Notes: generated from the sequence alone by a model not told the origin. Numbered from the stretch's first letter, positions 48,980 through 58,000 are shown. The stretch: 64,000 nucleotides of DNA from Candidatus Defluviilinea gracilis (GCA_016716235.1 JADJWS010000001.1:62001-126000), one strand, 5' to 3'. Translations and numbers: made by a program.

Positions 48980-49962
48980 TCTACCTTAACTCTCACCGAG
49001 ACTTTCTTCCCGACTTTCGGCGCATCTTGCATGTAGACGTACAGTCCGTTATCGAGCGTGACTTTGTATTTATCTTGTTGGAAGACGACATCCGCGACAA
49101 TGCCTGTCAAAACATTCGCTTCACTCCTGACCTCGAACGGTCTCGCCAATAACGAAACTTTTTCTCCCTTTGAATGTTTGTGCTTGCACTCAACAACAAA
49201 CTCGCCCACCCCACTTTCCACTTTCCATTTTCCACTTTCTTTTCCCTCAATCACATTCCCCAACCCCAAAAATTCTGCCACATACGCGGACTGCGGATTC
49301 GCCCACACGTCGGCGGGAGTCCCTGCGCGGATGATGTTGCCTTCATGCAAAATCAAGACGCGGTCGGCGATGGCAAAGGCTTCCTCTTGATCGTGCGTGA
49401 CGTAGATCGCGGGGACTTTTGTTTTTTGTAAAATCGTCTGCAACTCGTTCAACAATCCTTTACGCAGAGTCCTGTCCAATGCGCCGAGGGGTTCATCGAA
49501 CATCAACAAGCGCGGACGAATCGCCAGCGCGCGCGCGAGGGCGACGCGTTGTTGTTCTCCGCCAGAGAGATCGTTTACGCTTCGTCCCCCGAAACCTTTG
49601 AGATTGACCAACTCCAACGAATTGGCTACGCGTTGGGTGATTTCATCCTGTCCCATGCGGCGCATTTTCAACCCGAAGGCGACATTGTCGTTGACGTTGA
49701 GGTGTGGGAACAAGGCGTAATCTTGGAAGACCAAGCCGAAGTCGCGGAGATGAGGCGGAGTCGAGGCGAGGTCGAGTCCGCCGAAGGAGATGAATCCCGA
49801 GTCGGGCGATTCGAGTCCAGCGATCATCCGCAAGAGTGTGGACTTGCCGCTCCCCGACGCGCCGAGGAGGCAGACCGTCTCCCCCTCCGCGACGGTGAAG
49901 GTGATGTTTTGGAGGAGGGGTTTGTTGTTGTAGGATTTGGTGATGGAGGTGAGGGTGAGCAT
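48967..49962 (-). CDS. ABC transporter ATPase for thiamine uptake (ThiQ-like, with TOBE domain)
   Basis: 331 residues. Walker A GASGSGKST, Q-loop VFQDYALFP, signature LSGGEQQRVALARAL, Walker B LLMFDEPLGALD and H-loop VTHDQ are all canonical. The C-terminal third is a TOBE-type domain. It is longer than classic ThiQ and resembles FbpC-type ATPases. The ATG at 49962 was chosen. A GTG 24 bp upstream would overlap thiP. A heptamer repeat encodes KESGKWKVESG at about residue 240, between the nucleotide-binding and TOBE parts. Placement next to thiB and thiP supports thiamine or thiamine-phosphate uptake. Confidence 0.85.
   Translation of the reverse strand: MLTLTSITKSYNNKPLLQNITFTVAEGETVCLLGASGSGKSTLLRMIAGLESPDSGFISFGGLDLASTPPHLRDFGLVFQDYALFPHLNVNDNVAFGLKMRRMGQDEITQRVANSLELVNLKGFGGRSVNDLSGGEQQRVALARALAIRPRLLMFDEPLGALDRTLRKGLLNELQTILQKTKVPAIYVTHDQEEAFAIADRVLILHEGNIIRAGTPADVWANPQSAYVAEFLGLGNVIEGKESGKWKVESGVGEFVVECKHKHSKGEKVSLLARPFEVRSEANVLTGIVADVVFQQDKYKVTLDNGLYVYMQDAPKVGKKVSVRVKVECLG
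49209..49246. repeat. Heptamer repeat (ccacttt) in frame in the thiQ-like gene
   Basis: ccccactttccactttccattttccactttc encodes, on the minus strand, KESGKWKVESGV between two domains. Confidence 0.88.
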
Positions 49963-49975
49963 GGGTACTTCGTAT

Positions 49976-51700
49976 TTAGAAATCACTTGTGTATGGGAGG
50001 CGGAATTTTTCGATGATCAGAATGCTGACGGTGGTGAGCGCCATGAGGATGGTCGCCATCGCCATGGCTTGACCGTAATTCAGACCGCCAGGTTGCGAGA
50101 GGAAACGTTCGATGGCGACGGGGATGGTTGGGTACTCGGGGCGCGTGATTAGAAGGGTCGCGCCGAACTCGCCGAGGGAAATGGTGAACGCGAACGTGGC
50201 GGCGGCGAGGGTTGCGCGGCGGAGAATCGGGAGGTCAATATTTTTCCACACGTCGAGGGGCGACGCGCCTAGAGTTGAGGCGGCTTGACGTAATCTCTGC
50301 GGGATGGAGGCGATCGCGGGTTGCAGTGTGCGGATGACAAACGGCAACGCGACAAGTGTGTGCGCGAACGGGACAAGCCACGGCGAGGCAAGCCATCTGC
50401 CGTACGTGATGATGAATCCCAGCCCGAGCATCACGGCGGATGATCCAAGAGGGAGCATGATGAGGGGATCGAGGATCTTTTCGAGGCGCGTGGGATGCGC
50501 GAGCGCGAATGCGGCGGGAAAACCTAGGAGAATTGAGAGAATTGTTGTCGCAAGGGCATACGTGAGGGAATTGAGGATCGCTTGAAACGGGGGAACATAA
50601 AATACGGAGCCGCGACGGTTGATGAAAAGTTCTTTGTAATAGTCGGTGGTGAATCCGTATTGGACTTCGCCGCGTTGACCACGGTCCGCTTCGAGGCGGG
50701 TGAGGGAACGGAATGGGAGGGAGGCGAGAGGGAGTGCAAAGTAAACAGTGAGCAGTGAGCAGAGGGGGACGACGTAGAGTTTTTGTTTGAGGGATTTTGG
50801 TTTGAGGGGAGGTGTGGGGTGTGGGTTGTATTGCGTATTGCGTATTGCGTATTTGGAGTAGAGGATGGAGACGGTGAGGGTGCAGAGGAGTTGGATGATG
50901 GAGAGGAGCGCGGCGAGGGGCAGGTTGAATTGTCTGACGGCTTGGAAGTAGATCTCCGTTTCGAGGGTGGAGAGTCGCGAGTTGCCCAGGAGGAGAATCA
51001 CGCCGAAGGATGTGAAGTCAAAGAGAAAGACGAGGAGCGAGGCGGCGAGGATGGAGGGACGAAGAAGGGGAAGAGTCACGTTGAGCCACACGCGGAGCGA
51101 GTCGGCGCCGAGGGTGCGGGCGGCTTGGTCAAGTTTGGGGTTGAGGTTGGAGAGCGCGGCGCCGACAATGCGGATGACGATGGTGGTGTTGTAAAAGAGG
51201 TGGGCGAGGAGGATGGCTATGAAAGGATGAAGGAGGAAGGATGAAGGATGAAAGAGAGAATTAGAGGATTGGAGAATTGTGTTGAGTAGTCCGCGCGAAC
51301 CGAGGAGGGAGTTGAAGGAGGCGGCGACTACGACAGTTGGGAGGAGAAAGGGAACGGCGGTGAGAGCGCGAAGGAGAGTCTTGCCGCGGAAGTTGAAGCG
51401 GGCAAAGAGGATGGCGGAGGGGACGCCAAGGAGGAGCGTGAGGAGGGTGGAGAGGCTTGCTTGGTAGAAGGTGAAGAGTACTACGTGTTGCGTGTTGCGT
51501 AGGTTTTCGGGGGTGAATGTTGAAGGGGAGAATGTGAGTGCGAGGATTTTGGAGAGAGGAAAGAAGAAGGCGAGGGCGAGGAAAGTGAGCGGGAGGAGCC
51601 AGAGGGGTAAGGTAGACAGGTATACACGGAAACACGTATACAGGTAAACAAGGAAGCCCTGTTTACTTGTGTACGTGTCTACTTGTCTACGTGCGTACAT
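49976..51700 (-). CDS. Thiamine ABC transporter permease (ThiP-like, fused halves)
   Basis: 574 residues, two homologous membrane halves of about six helices each. Each has an EAA-type loop: DQAARTLGADSLRVWLNVTLP and RQAASTLGASPLDVWKNIDLP. The only usable start is the ATG at 51700, which lies 1 bp from the thiB stop and inside an octamer repeat, so the first 30 or so residues (MYARRQVDTYTSKQGF...) are repeat-derived. No other ATG, GTG or TTG is in frame before the first helix. Five further repeat blocks lie in loops of this gene. It belongs to the TPP-riboswitch-controlled operon. Confidence 0.88.
   Translation of the reverse strand: MYARRQVDTYTSKQGFLVYLYTCFRVYLSTLPLWLLPLTFLALAFFFPLSKILALTFSPSTFTPENLRNTQHVVLFTFYQASLSTLLTLLLGVPSAILFARFNFRGKTLLRALTAVPFLLPTVVVAASFNSLLGSRGLLNTILQSSNSLFHPSSFLLHPFIAILLAHLFYNTTIVIRIVGAALSNLNPKLDQAARTLGADSLRVWLNVTLPLLRPSILAASLLVFLFDFTSFGVILLLGNSRLSTLETEIYFQAVRQFNLPLAALLSIIQLLCTLTVSILYSKYAIRNTQYNPHPTPPLKPKSLKQKLYVVPLCSLLTVYFALPLASLPFRSLTRLEADRGQRGEVQYGFTTDYYKELFINRRGSVFYVPPFQAILNSLTYALATTILSILLGFPAAFALAHPTRLEKILDPLIMLPLGSSAVMLGLGFIITYGRWLASPWLVPFAHTLVALPFVIRTLQPAIASIPQRLRQAASTLGASPLDVWKNIDLPILRRATLAAATFAFTISLGEFGATLLITRPEYPTIPVAIERFLSQPGGLNYGQAMAMATILMALTTVSILIIEKFRLPYTSDF
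50739..50763. repeat. Heptamer repeat (gcagtga) in frame in thiP
   Basis: agtaaacagtgagcagtgagcag encodes CSLLTVYFA (minus strand) near the start of the second half. Confidence 0.85.
50826..50855. repeat. Heptamer repeat (gtattgc) in frame in thiP
   Basis: gtattgcgtattgcgtattgcgta encodes SKYAIRNTQYNPH, a linker between the two permease halves. Confidence 0.88.
51219..51280. repeat. Heptamer repeats (ggatgaa; agaattg) in frame in thiP
   Basis: aaggatgaaggaggaaggatgaaggatgaaag plus gagaattagaggattggagaatt encodes LQSSNSLFHPSSFLLHP in a loop of the first half. Confidence 0.88.
51481..51503. repeat. Heptamer repeat (gttgcgt) in frame in thiP
   Basis: ctacgtgttgcgtgttgcgtagg encodes LRNTQHVVL near the N-terminus. 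Confidence 0.8.
51607..51700. repeat. Octamer repeat and inverse encoding the N-terminus of thiP
   Basis: ggtagacaggtatacacggaaacacgtatacaggtaaacaagg, then the inverse tgtttacttgtgtacgtgtctacttgtctacgtgcg. The same family as 6893-7022. The thiP start codon and about 30 codons lie within it. Confidence 0.88.
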
Positions 51701-51701
51701 A

Positions 51702-52736
51702 TTATTTCAACACCACATTCGTCCACGCTTGAATCCATGCGTCGCGGTTGGCGGCGATACCGGCGGGAGATAGCGTGGCGGGTTGTGTCGGTTGTTGCGC
51801 ATACTTGAGGAACGCTTCGGGAAGAACTGCATTTGGATTCACGGGATAGACGAACATTTGAAGCGGCATGTCTTCTTGAAATTGTTGGCTCAACATGAAG
51901 TCTACAAATTTTTCGGCGAGATCGCGGTTCTTCGTCCCTGTGAGGATGCCGACAAATTCGATCTGGCGGAAGCAGGTGTCTGGTCCGACCACGGAGGCGG
52001 TGGGGGCATCGTCCAGTGGAGTCTCGGCATAGACCACTTCCGCGGCGGGCGAGGAGGCGTACGAAACGACCATCGGTTGCGGTCCCTTGCCAGAGGAGCC
52101 GCTGAAGTTGGTGTAGTAGGCGGTCTCCCAACCGTCCACGACAACCACGCCGTTATCTTTCAGCGCCTGCCAATAGTCGGTGAACGAGTCGCCGTAGTGG
52201 GCAACGGTGGCAAGCAGGAAGGCGAGTCCCGTTGACGAGGTGGCGGGATTTTCAACAACGAGCAAACCGTTGTATTCGGGCTTAGTCAACTCTTCGAGGC
52301 TTTGCGGCACTGCCAAATTATTTTCGGCAAAATATTTTTTGTCGTAATTTATGCAGACATCGCCATAATCCACAGGAGTGGCGCGGTTCGAGGAGTCGAG
52401 TTTGAATTCGTCGGTGACGTTTTGCAATTCAGGCGAGACGTACGGTTCAAAAATATCTTCATCGAGCGCGCGCGAGAGGAAGGTGTTGTCCACACCAAAC
52501 ATCACGTCGGCAAGCGGCGCGTCTTTGGTGAGGATGGCTTTGTTGAGCATCGAGCCTGCGTCGCCGCTGGGGAGGAAAATAATTTTCACATTGTTGGCGT
52601 CTTCAAATGCTTTGACTACATCTTCGCTCACGGCGAAGGAGTCGTGGGTCATGATGGTGAGGGTGGCGGGGGATGGAGGAGTGCATGACGCGAGGAGAAA
52701 GAGGAAAGAGGAAAGTAGAAAGTGGAGATGTTTCAT
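51702..52736 (-). CDS. thiB: Thiamine ABC transporter substrate-binding lipoprotein
   Basis: Captures thiamine or its phosphate outside the membrane. 344 residues with a lipoprotein signal (FLLSSFLFLLASC, Cys18), then the family motifs IMTHDSFAVSEDVVKAFE, DVMFGVDNTFLSRAL, VDYGDVCINYDK, and a C-terminal DTCFRQIEFVGILTGTKNRD and LQMFVYPVNP. The signal peptide itself falls in a repeat run (52689-52728). The start lies 3 bp from the thiN stop. It leads the transport part of the TPP-controlled operon. Confidence 0.93.
   Translation of the reverse strand: MKHLHFLLSSFLFLLASCTPPSPATLTIMTHDSFAVSEDVVKAFEDANNVKIIFLPSGDAGSMLNKAILTKDAPLADVMFGVDNTFLSRALDEDIFEPYVSPELQNVTDEFKLDSSNRATPVDYGDVCINYDKKYFAENNLAVPQSLEELTKPEYNGLLVVENPATSSTGLAFLLATVAHYGDSFTDYWQALKDNGVVVVDGWETAYYTNFSGSSGKGPQPMVVSYASSPAAEVVYAETPLDDAPTASVVGPDTCFRQIEFVGILTGTKNRDLAEKFVDFMLSQQFQEDMPLQMFVYPVNPNAVLPEAFLKYAQQPTQPATLSPAGIAANRDAWIQAWTNVVLK
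52689..52728. repeat. Heptamer-like repeat coding for the thiB signal peptide
   Basis: cgaggagaaagaggaaagaggaaagtagaaagtggag contains six-to-seven-base units (agaggaa, aagtaga, aagtgga). On the minus strand it encodes LHFLLSSFLFLLAS, so the hydrophobic core is repeat-like. Confidence 0.6.
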
Positions 52737-52739
52737 AGG

Positions 52740-53411
52740 TTAACCTTTGAGAATTGGAGGATTGGAAACTAGAGATTGGCGATGGTGGATGATGAGGAGC
52801 AAGCCTGATTCGATTTTGATGGAGGCGGTGTCGGCGGTCATTTCGTTGCTGATGCCGCGTGTTTTTTCGGGAAATAAAGTTTCGTCCTTGAGTTGCCATT
52901 TCAGGTTTTCGGTTTGGACTCCGTGAACGGGACTGCCCCACGGAATCAACGAGACGATGTCTCCGCTTCTTCCGCGGACTTCGGCTTGGGTGCGGCAAAA
53001 TTGGAGGTGTTCGGTGCCGTCATCCAGTTGAAGGTTGAAGGTCGAAAGTCGAAGGTCGGAGACGAGAACGATGTTGGCTAGGGTGTGATCCATGCGACCG
53101 CCTAATGCGGTAACGATGATGATCTCTTCGGGATTCAGTTCGATGGCTTTGTGGAGGGCGAGTTCGAGGTCGGTTTCGTTTTTGTCGCGCGGGAAGAGTT
53201 CGATGGGGATATTTTTTTCTTCAAGTGTTTTCCATTCGGCGCGGTCAATGGAATCCATATCGCCGATGATAAGGTTAGGCTCGAGGTTCAGCGCAAGCGC
53301 GTGACGCGTGCCGCCGTCTGCGCAGAGGATGAAGTCGTCGGGGCGCAGGAGAGCGCGGGCTTTTTCGAGGTCGGGTAGTTCGCCGTTGGCGAAAATTAGG
53401 ATGCGGTGCAT
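52740..53411 (-). CDS. thiN: Thiamine diphosphokinase
   Basis: Makes thiamine diphosphate from thiamine and ATP in the cytoplasm. 223 residues with the catalytic core ILCADGGTRHALALNLEPNLIIGDMDS, FPRDKNETDLELALHKAIE and TALGGRMDHTLANI (DGG, GDxDS, D-TD and GGR-DH motifs). It is the first gene after the riboswitch, followed directly by thiB. A heptamer repeat encodes DLRLSTFNLQ at about residues 117-128, just after the catalytic region. A second repeat encodes the last residues (RQSLVSNPPILKG). GAGGGAGAA precedes the ATG. Confidence 0.93.
   Translation of the reverse strand: MHRILIFANGELPDLEKARALLRPDDFILCADGGTRHALALNLEPNLIIGDMDSIDRAEWKTLEEKNIPIELFPRDKNETDLELALHKAIELNPEEIIIVTALGGRMDHTLANIVLVSDLRLSTFNLQLDDGTEHLQFCRTQAEVRGRSGDIVSLIPWGSPVHGVQTENLKWQLKDETLFPEKTRGISNEMTADTASIKIESGLLLIIHHRQSLVSNPPILKG
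52742..52788. repeat. Heptamer repeat (gaggatt/gagattg) coding for the thiN C-terminus
   Basis: ttgagaattggaggattggaaactagagattgg encodes, on the minus strand, QSLVSNPPILKG up to the stop. Confidence 0.8.
53026..53062. repeat. Heptamer repeat (gaaggtc) in frame in thiN
   Basis: gttgaaggttgaaggtcgaaagtcgaaggtcgg, the family of the spacer at 11241-11306. Confidence 0.85.
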
Positions 53412-53474
53412 AGTTAGATTTCTCCCTCACCCCTGCCCTCTCCCACAGGGAGAGGGGGATTCGAGGGAAACAAA

Positions 53475-53500
53475 AAACATCCTCTCAGCGGAGGATGTTT
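53475..53500 (-). terminator. Riboswitch-controlled terminator upstream of thiN
   Basis: Minus-strand stem aaacatcctc/gaggatgttt (53475-53484 with 53491-53500), 6-base loop, followed by a U-run. Its cctccgc segment can pair instead with gcggagg of the riboswitch 3' side (the latter at 53518-53524 on the minus strand), a plausible antiterminator. Confidence 0.8.
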
Positions 53501-53512
53501 GGTTCAATAGAG

Positions 53513-53602
53513 AAGTCCCTCCGCCAGCATGATCTGGATCAGGTAATTCGGGTTGAGCGCGGCTCGCTCCTCTCAGTCCCGCATCGTGGGACGCCCCGTT
53601 CA
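53513..53602 (-). promoter_or_regulatory. TPP (thi-box) riboswitch
   Basis: On the minus strand the conserved thi-box parts appear in order: ACGGGGCGTCCC, GGGACTGAGAGG, ACCCGAATTACCTGATCC, AGATCATGCTGGCGGAGGGA. They bind thiamine diphosphate. With the terminator just downstream this is a transcriptional OFF switch for thiN, thiB, thiP and thiQ. Confidence 0.95.
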
Positions 53603-53652
53603 GTTGTTGAGATGGTTATAAAACTTGTGAGTTATTTTGTCAATATGAAAAT

Positions 53653-53812
53653 AACGACTGAAGTCGTTACTACGCTATGCTGTTCGACAGTTGAACTGCG
53701 GAACGAACAGGATTAATATGAAAATAACGACTGAAGTCGTTACTACGCTATGCTATTCAACAATTAAACTGTTGAACGAACAACACAACAAACGACTGAA
53801 GTTGTTACTACG
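53653..53812. repeat. Array of three 22-bp repeats (aacgactgaagtcgttactacg)
   Basis: Copies at 53653-53674, 53726-53747 and 53791-53812 (the last with two mismatches), spaced 73 and 65 bp. The spacers are similar (ctatgct, acagttgaactg, ggaacgaaca) and not unique. A fourth copy is at 46643-46664. It lies upstream of the thiamine riboswitch, between two minus-strand transcription units. Confidence 0.8.
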
Positions 53813-53881
53813 TTTTGGTATTCCGCAGTTGAACTATGGAAGATCAGTGAAGTTTCGCCCAGCAAGCTGAGCGACTCCAAA

Positions 53882-54664
53882 TCATCTAACCCTGCGTTTC
53901 CATTCCTCTTTCAATTGGAGTTCGCTGGGGCTGGCTCCCGATTCGAGGGCGAGGAAATCGGTCAGCAGGCGGTTGAATTTGACCGATTCATCGAGCATGG
54001 GGAAATGCCCGGACGTTTCAAGGACGATCTGGTGAATCAACGTGGAGGTTACCGCGCTCTCCTCCGGAACGCTGATCGCCGGGTCGGTTTCGCCGTACAC
54101 AAACAATGCGGGGATGTTGAGAATGCGGAAGTTCGGGTACAGATTGTCGGCTTGGAGTCCCTTCAAGGAGGCGGTAACAGCTTGAACGTTGGCTTTTGGA
54201 GCGTCTGCAAGGGCGGCTGTCGATTCCGCTGTGCGATTCGACAGCCAGTCGACCAAGTCGCCGGGCGCGGAGGTCTGCAAACGCTGGTTTACGCCTTCGA
54301 TGGTGGGCGGGCAACTGATCGTCATGACCCGGTCCACACTGCCGGGAAAGTTGATGGCATAGCACAACGCCACCAACCCACCCAAACCATGACCCACCAG
54401 GGCAACCTTGCCGATACCCATTTCGATGAGGAAACGGTCGATCAATGAAGCCTGTTGGGTCAGTGTGAAGTTTGTCTCGACATGGGCGGTATCGCCAAAC
54501 CCCCACAGATCCAGGGCATAGGCGCGATACGATGTGGATGCGACTTGCATGGAGGAAATCCAATACTTCCATGAGCCCACCCAACCGTGCAGAAAGATGA
54601 CCGGGCGTCCCCGCCCGAGCACCTCGTAATGCACAATCGAACCGTCGAGAAGAATCGCGCTCAA
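53882..54664 (-). CDS. Alpha/beta-hydrolase fold protein lacking the usual nucleophile
   Basis: 260-residue hydrolase-fold protein. The oxyanion motif is HGWVGSWKYW, with a cap domain at about 120-185. At the nucleophile elbow the sequence reads VGHGLGG, with Gly at the position where Ser, Cys or Asp is expected (codon 54386-54388, GGT rather than AGT). The likely acid (GETDPAIS) and His (GHFPMLDES) are still present. It may thus be non-catalytic. The start is TTG at 54664, 1 bp after the response-regulator stop, so it belongs to the sensor-kinase operon. Confidence 0.82.
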   Translation of the reverse strand: MSAILLDGSIVHYEVLGRGRPVIFLHGWVGSWKYWISSMQVASTSYRAYALDLWGFGDTAHVETNFTLTQQASLIDRFLIEMGIGKVALVGHGLGGLVALCYAINFPGSVDRVMTISCPPTIEGVNQRLQTSAPGDLVDWLSNRTAESTAALADAPKANVQAVTASLKGLQADNLYPNFRILNIPALFVYGETDPAISVPEESAVTSTLIHQIVLETSGHFPMLDESVKFNRLLTDFLALESGASPSELQLKEEWKRRVR

Positions 54665-54665
54665 A

Positions 54666-55040
54666 TTATTTTCCGAATTTTGCCAAGATTGCTTTCACGC
54701 GCTCAGTGAGTTGATCGGGCGCAAACGGCTTGAGCAGGTACTCTTCGGCTCCCGCTCCCAGCCCCTGCTGGATTTCCGATTCCTGCCCCCGCGCGGTGAG
54801 GAACACCACGGGAACTTCTTTGATGCCCGGCATGGTCTTCATGATTTTGCAGGCTTCGTAACCGGTCATGCGCGGCATACGCACATCCATGAGAATTAAG
54901 TCCGGGTTGATCTTTGGCGCAAGCTCCACCGCTTCCTCCCCGTTGGTGGCGGCAATCACCTCATGACCCGCAAACCGCAGTGTAAAGGCAACCAAATCCC
55001 GAATATCGCGTTCATCTTCAGCAATTAGTATCTTCGCCAT
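54666..55040 (-). CDS. Single-domain response regulator next to the giant kinase
   Basis: 124-residue receiver. Phosphoacceptor Asp52 in LILMDVRMPRMTG, acidic pair EDE at about 8-10, Thr in LTARGQ and Lys in LLKPFAPDQL. No output domain. It starts 10 bp after the kinase gene (55051-62472) and probably receives its phosphoryl group. An upstream in-frame start would overlap the kinase gene and adds no domain. Confidence 0.93.
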   Translation of the reverse strand: MAKILIAEDERDIRDLVAFTLRFAGHEVIAATNGEEAVELAPKINPDLILMDVRMPRMTGYEACKIMKTMPGIKEVPVVFLTARGQESEIQQGLGAGAEEYLLKPFAPDQLTERVKAILAKFGK

Positions 55041-55050
55041 ACAAGCCTCA

Positions 55051-58000
55051 TTAATTCTTGAATACCGGAAGCGTGAAGGAGAACGTGCTCCCTTCGCCAT
55101 CCAGACCCGCGCTTTGCACCCAAATTCGTCCCTTGTGCATTTCCACAAGTTCTTTGACGATGGATAGACCCAAGCCGGTTCCCGGAGTTGCCAGCACTAA
55201 CGGATGTTCGCCACGATAAAAGCGTTCAAAGACCCTCGGCTGGTCGCCCAGCGCGATCCCCACGCCGTTATCTTTGATATTGACCTGCACTTCGCCTCCC
55301 GCATCAGATGGGTGGAGTTGAACGAGGATCGTCCCATTCTCCGGGGTGTAGTGATAGGCGTTATCCACCAGGTTGGCAAGGACCTGGCGCACGCGTTCCG
55401 CATCGCCGAATACGTATGGCAGTTTTTTCGGCGCATCCAGTGAAAGCGCGATGGGCTTGTTCTCCTCCTGCGAGCGCCGCAACACATCGCCGATAACATC
55501 TTCCGCCACCTCGCGCAGGTCGAGCGCCTGGGGTGAAAGGGTGACGCGTCCCGATTCGAGGCGGGAAATATCGAGTAGGTCGTTGACGAGGATATTGAGG
55601 CGTTCGGTATTGCCTTTCACGATCTTTAGGAAGTGGGTCTGGTTCTCGTTCAGGGCGCCCGCCGCCCCCATCAGCAGGACGTCTACGTAACCGCGGATAG
55701 AGGTCATGGGCGTGCGCAATTCATGGCTGACGGTGGCGACAAACTCGGATTTCAAGCGGTCTACTTCCACTTCATGCGTAATATCGCGGAAGATGGATAC
55801 CGTTCCCAGAAAATCGTTTTGCAGGATCACCGGCGCAAGATGCACCAAAACGATCAAGCCGTTTTCAAGCACCAATTGCTCTGCGAAGGTTTCGCCCGCA
55901 TGGTACGAGGATGGCGATTCGGACCAGTTGTTGATGGTTTGCATCCACGAAGCGGCGGATTTCCCGAACAACCCGCCGAAGACATCCAACGTCTGTCCGA
56001 TCACTTTGCCAGATTCCAAACTCAAAATATCCTCGGCCGATTGATTGAGGAATGAAATACGATTGTTCGGGTCGGTCACCAGCACGCCGTCCGCCACCGC
56101 TTCGAGGATGGCTTGCGAACGGCTGGCATCTTCCTGCTCGCGCCGCAACATACTCCCAAGACGCTCCGCCTGGTCGCGGATCAATTCATACAAGCGGGCA
56201 TTGTTGATGGCGACCGCCACCTGGCCCGCAATGGCTTTGACCAGGCTCAGCATTTCGGCGTTGAAAAAATGGGGTTTGCGGTGATAGACCATGAGCACAC
56301 CGATCACATCCTCGGCAACGAGGAGCGGCATGGCAATGGCGCTGCGGTGCTCGCGGGCGGTTGTGGCGGTTTTTACCCAACGATCATCCAAGAACAGGTC
56401 ATTGACGAGGGCAGGCTCGCGGTGTCTGACGATCCAGCCTGCCAAACCTTCGCCGACCTTCAAAGTAAAACCGCGTCCCTCAGCCGTGACCCGGTCAGAG
56501 AGGTACCCATACCCGGCGCGGTAATGCAACAGGTTATCTTCAGCGCTGACCAGCATGATGGTGCCTTGTTCCGCGCCCACGGCATCGTTGAGCAGGGCAA
56601 GGGTTCGATTCAACGCCCGGTCCAGATCGAGGCTGGATGAAACCTCGGTAAGGATTCGCAATAGCGTTTCGGTGCTTTGTTGCTCGCGTTGCAACTGCGC
56701 CGTACGATCGACCACGCGGAGTTCAAGTTCCTCAGCCAGGCGTTGTGTTTCTTTGAACAATCGTCCGTTCTGAATGGCAACCACAGCCTGATTCGCCAGG
56801 GTGCTAAGGATTTGTAAATCCTCCTGGGTATACACATTCGTTTGGTAACTTTGCGCGGAAAGCATCCCTACGGTCTTTCCACCGAGGGTCATCGGCACGG
56901 CAAGAATCGAGACAGGCACATCGGGCTTTCCATAGATCACAGCGCCCATTGCTTCCACGTTCTCCCTGCCGTGTAACAATAAAGGCAAACCGGTGGAGAT
57001 CACGCGACCGCTCAACCCCTCCGAGCGGGGCAGGCGGACGGAGGGCGACCGGGCATTTCCATCCACCAGATATACGCCCTCGATCTCGTCTGTCTCCGCG
57101 TCCAACAGGCTGATCACAAAAGATTCCACCGGCATTAACTGTTGCGCGGCTTTATGCACTGCGGTGTAGATTTGTTCCGGGTCGAGGCTTGCCCCAACTT
57201 CATAACTGGCTTTGTTCAGAATCGAGAAGCGTTCCGCGGTAAACACCGTGGCTTGGAACAAGCGGGCATTCTCGAGCGCGATGGATGCCTGAGTGGTCAA
57301 GGTGCGAGCCAATTCCATCTCTGTTACGCTGAAGCGGATCGACTCTCCCTGATGCACAAAGACCAGGGCGCGCAGGCTTGCCCCGCTCACCAAGGGGAGG
57401 ATCAACAGCGCCTTTGTCCGGGAGCCGAGAAAACCGCTCAACGGAGCCAGGTCGGCTTCGTTCTCAACGGCATCGGTTGTGAAGACGCCCAGCGATTCTT
57501 TCAAACGATGGAAGATCGGCGCGTCGGGAAGTTTGGCTGGCAGTTTCGATTTCGAGCGAGGCAGGTCATACTTCAACACGGCGCTCCCGCGTTCGAATGT
57601 CACAACTGAAACGCGAGGCGTCAACATAGCCGCCAGCAATTCTTCCGCGGTCAATTGAAAGATTCTGCCTTCATCGAGAAGCCCGCTTAAGGCGGAGGAG
57701 AAACGGTTGAGTAAACCGAGGCGTTCGGAGCGCTCGTCCAACTCTGTGGCGCGGCTGATGCTTTCTTCGAACAGACGGGCATTTTCCAGCGCGACAGCGG
57801 CTTGTGAGGAGAATGTTTTACCAACCTGCATGTGATCGCGGGTGTAGTAATACGCCTGCCATTTTTCAAGCGCAAGCACACCGATGACTTCGTTCTTCGA
57901 GATCAAGGGCATTCCCATCCACGAGAGGCGTGGGGCTTCAAGCGCTGGGAAGCGCGCGTCTTGCCGGACATCGCCGACCAGAATGCCCTGCCCGGTGCGA

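Noticed and set aside
53653..53812. CRISPR array
   Set aside because: The repeats are similar to CRISPR in length, but the spacers (about 45-50 bp) resemble one another and no cas genes are near. The repeat also occurs singly at 46643.
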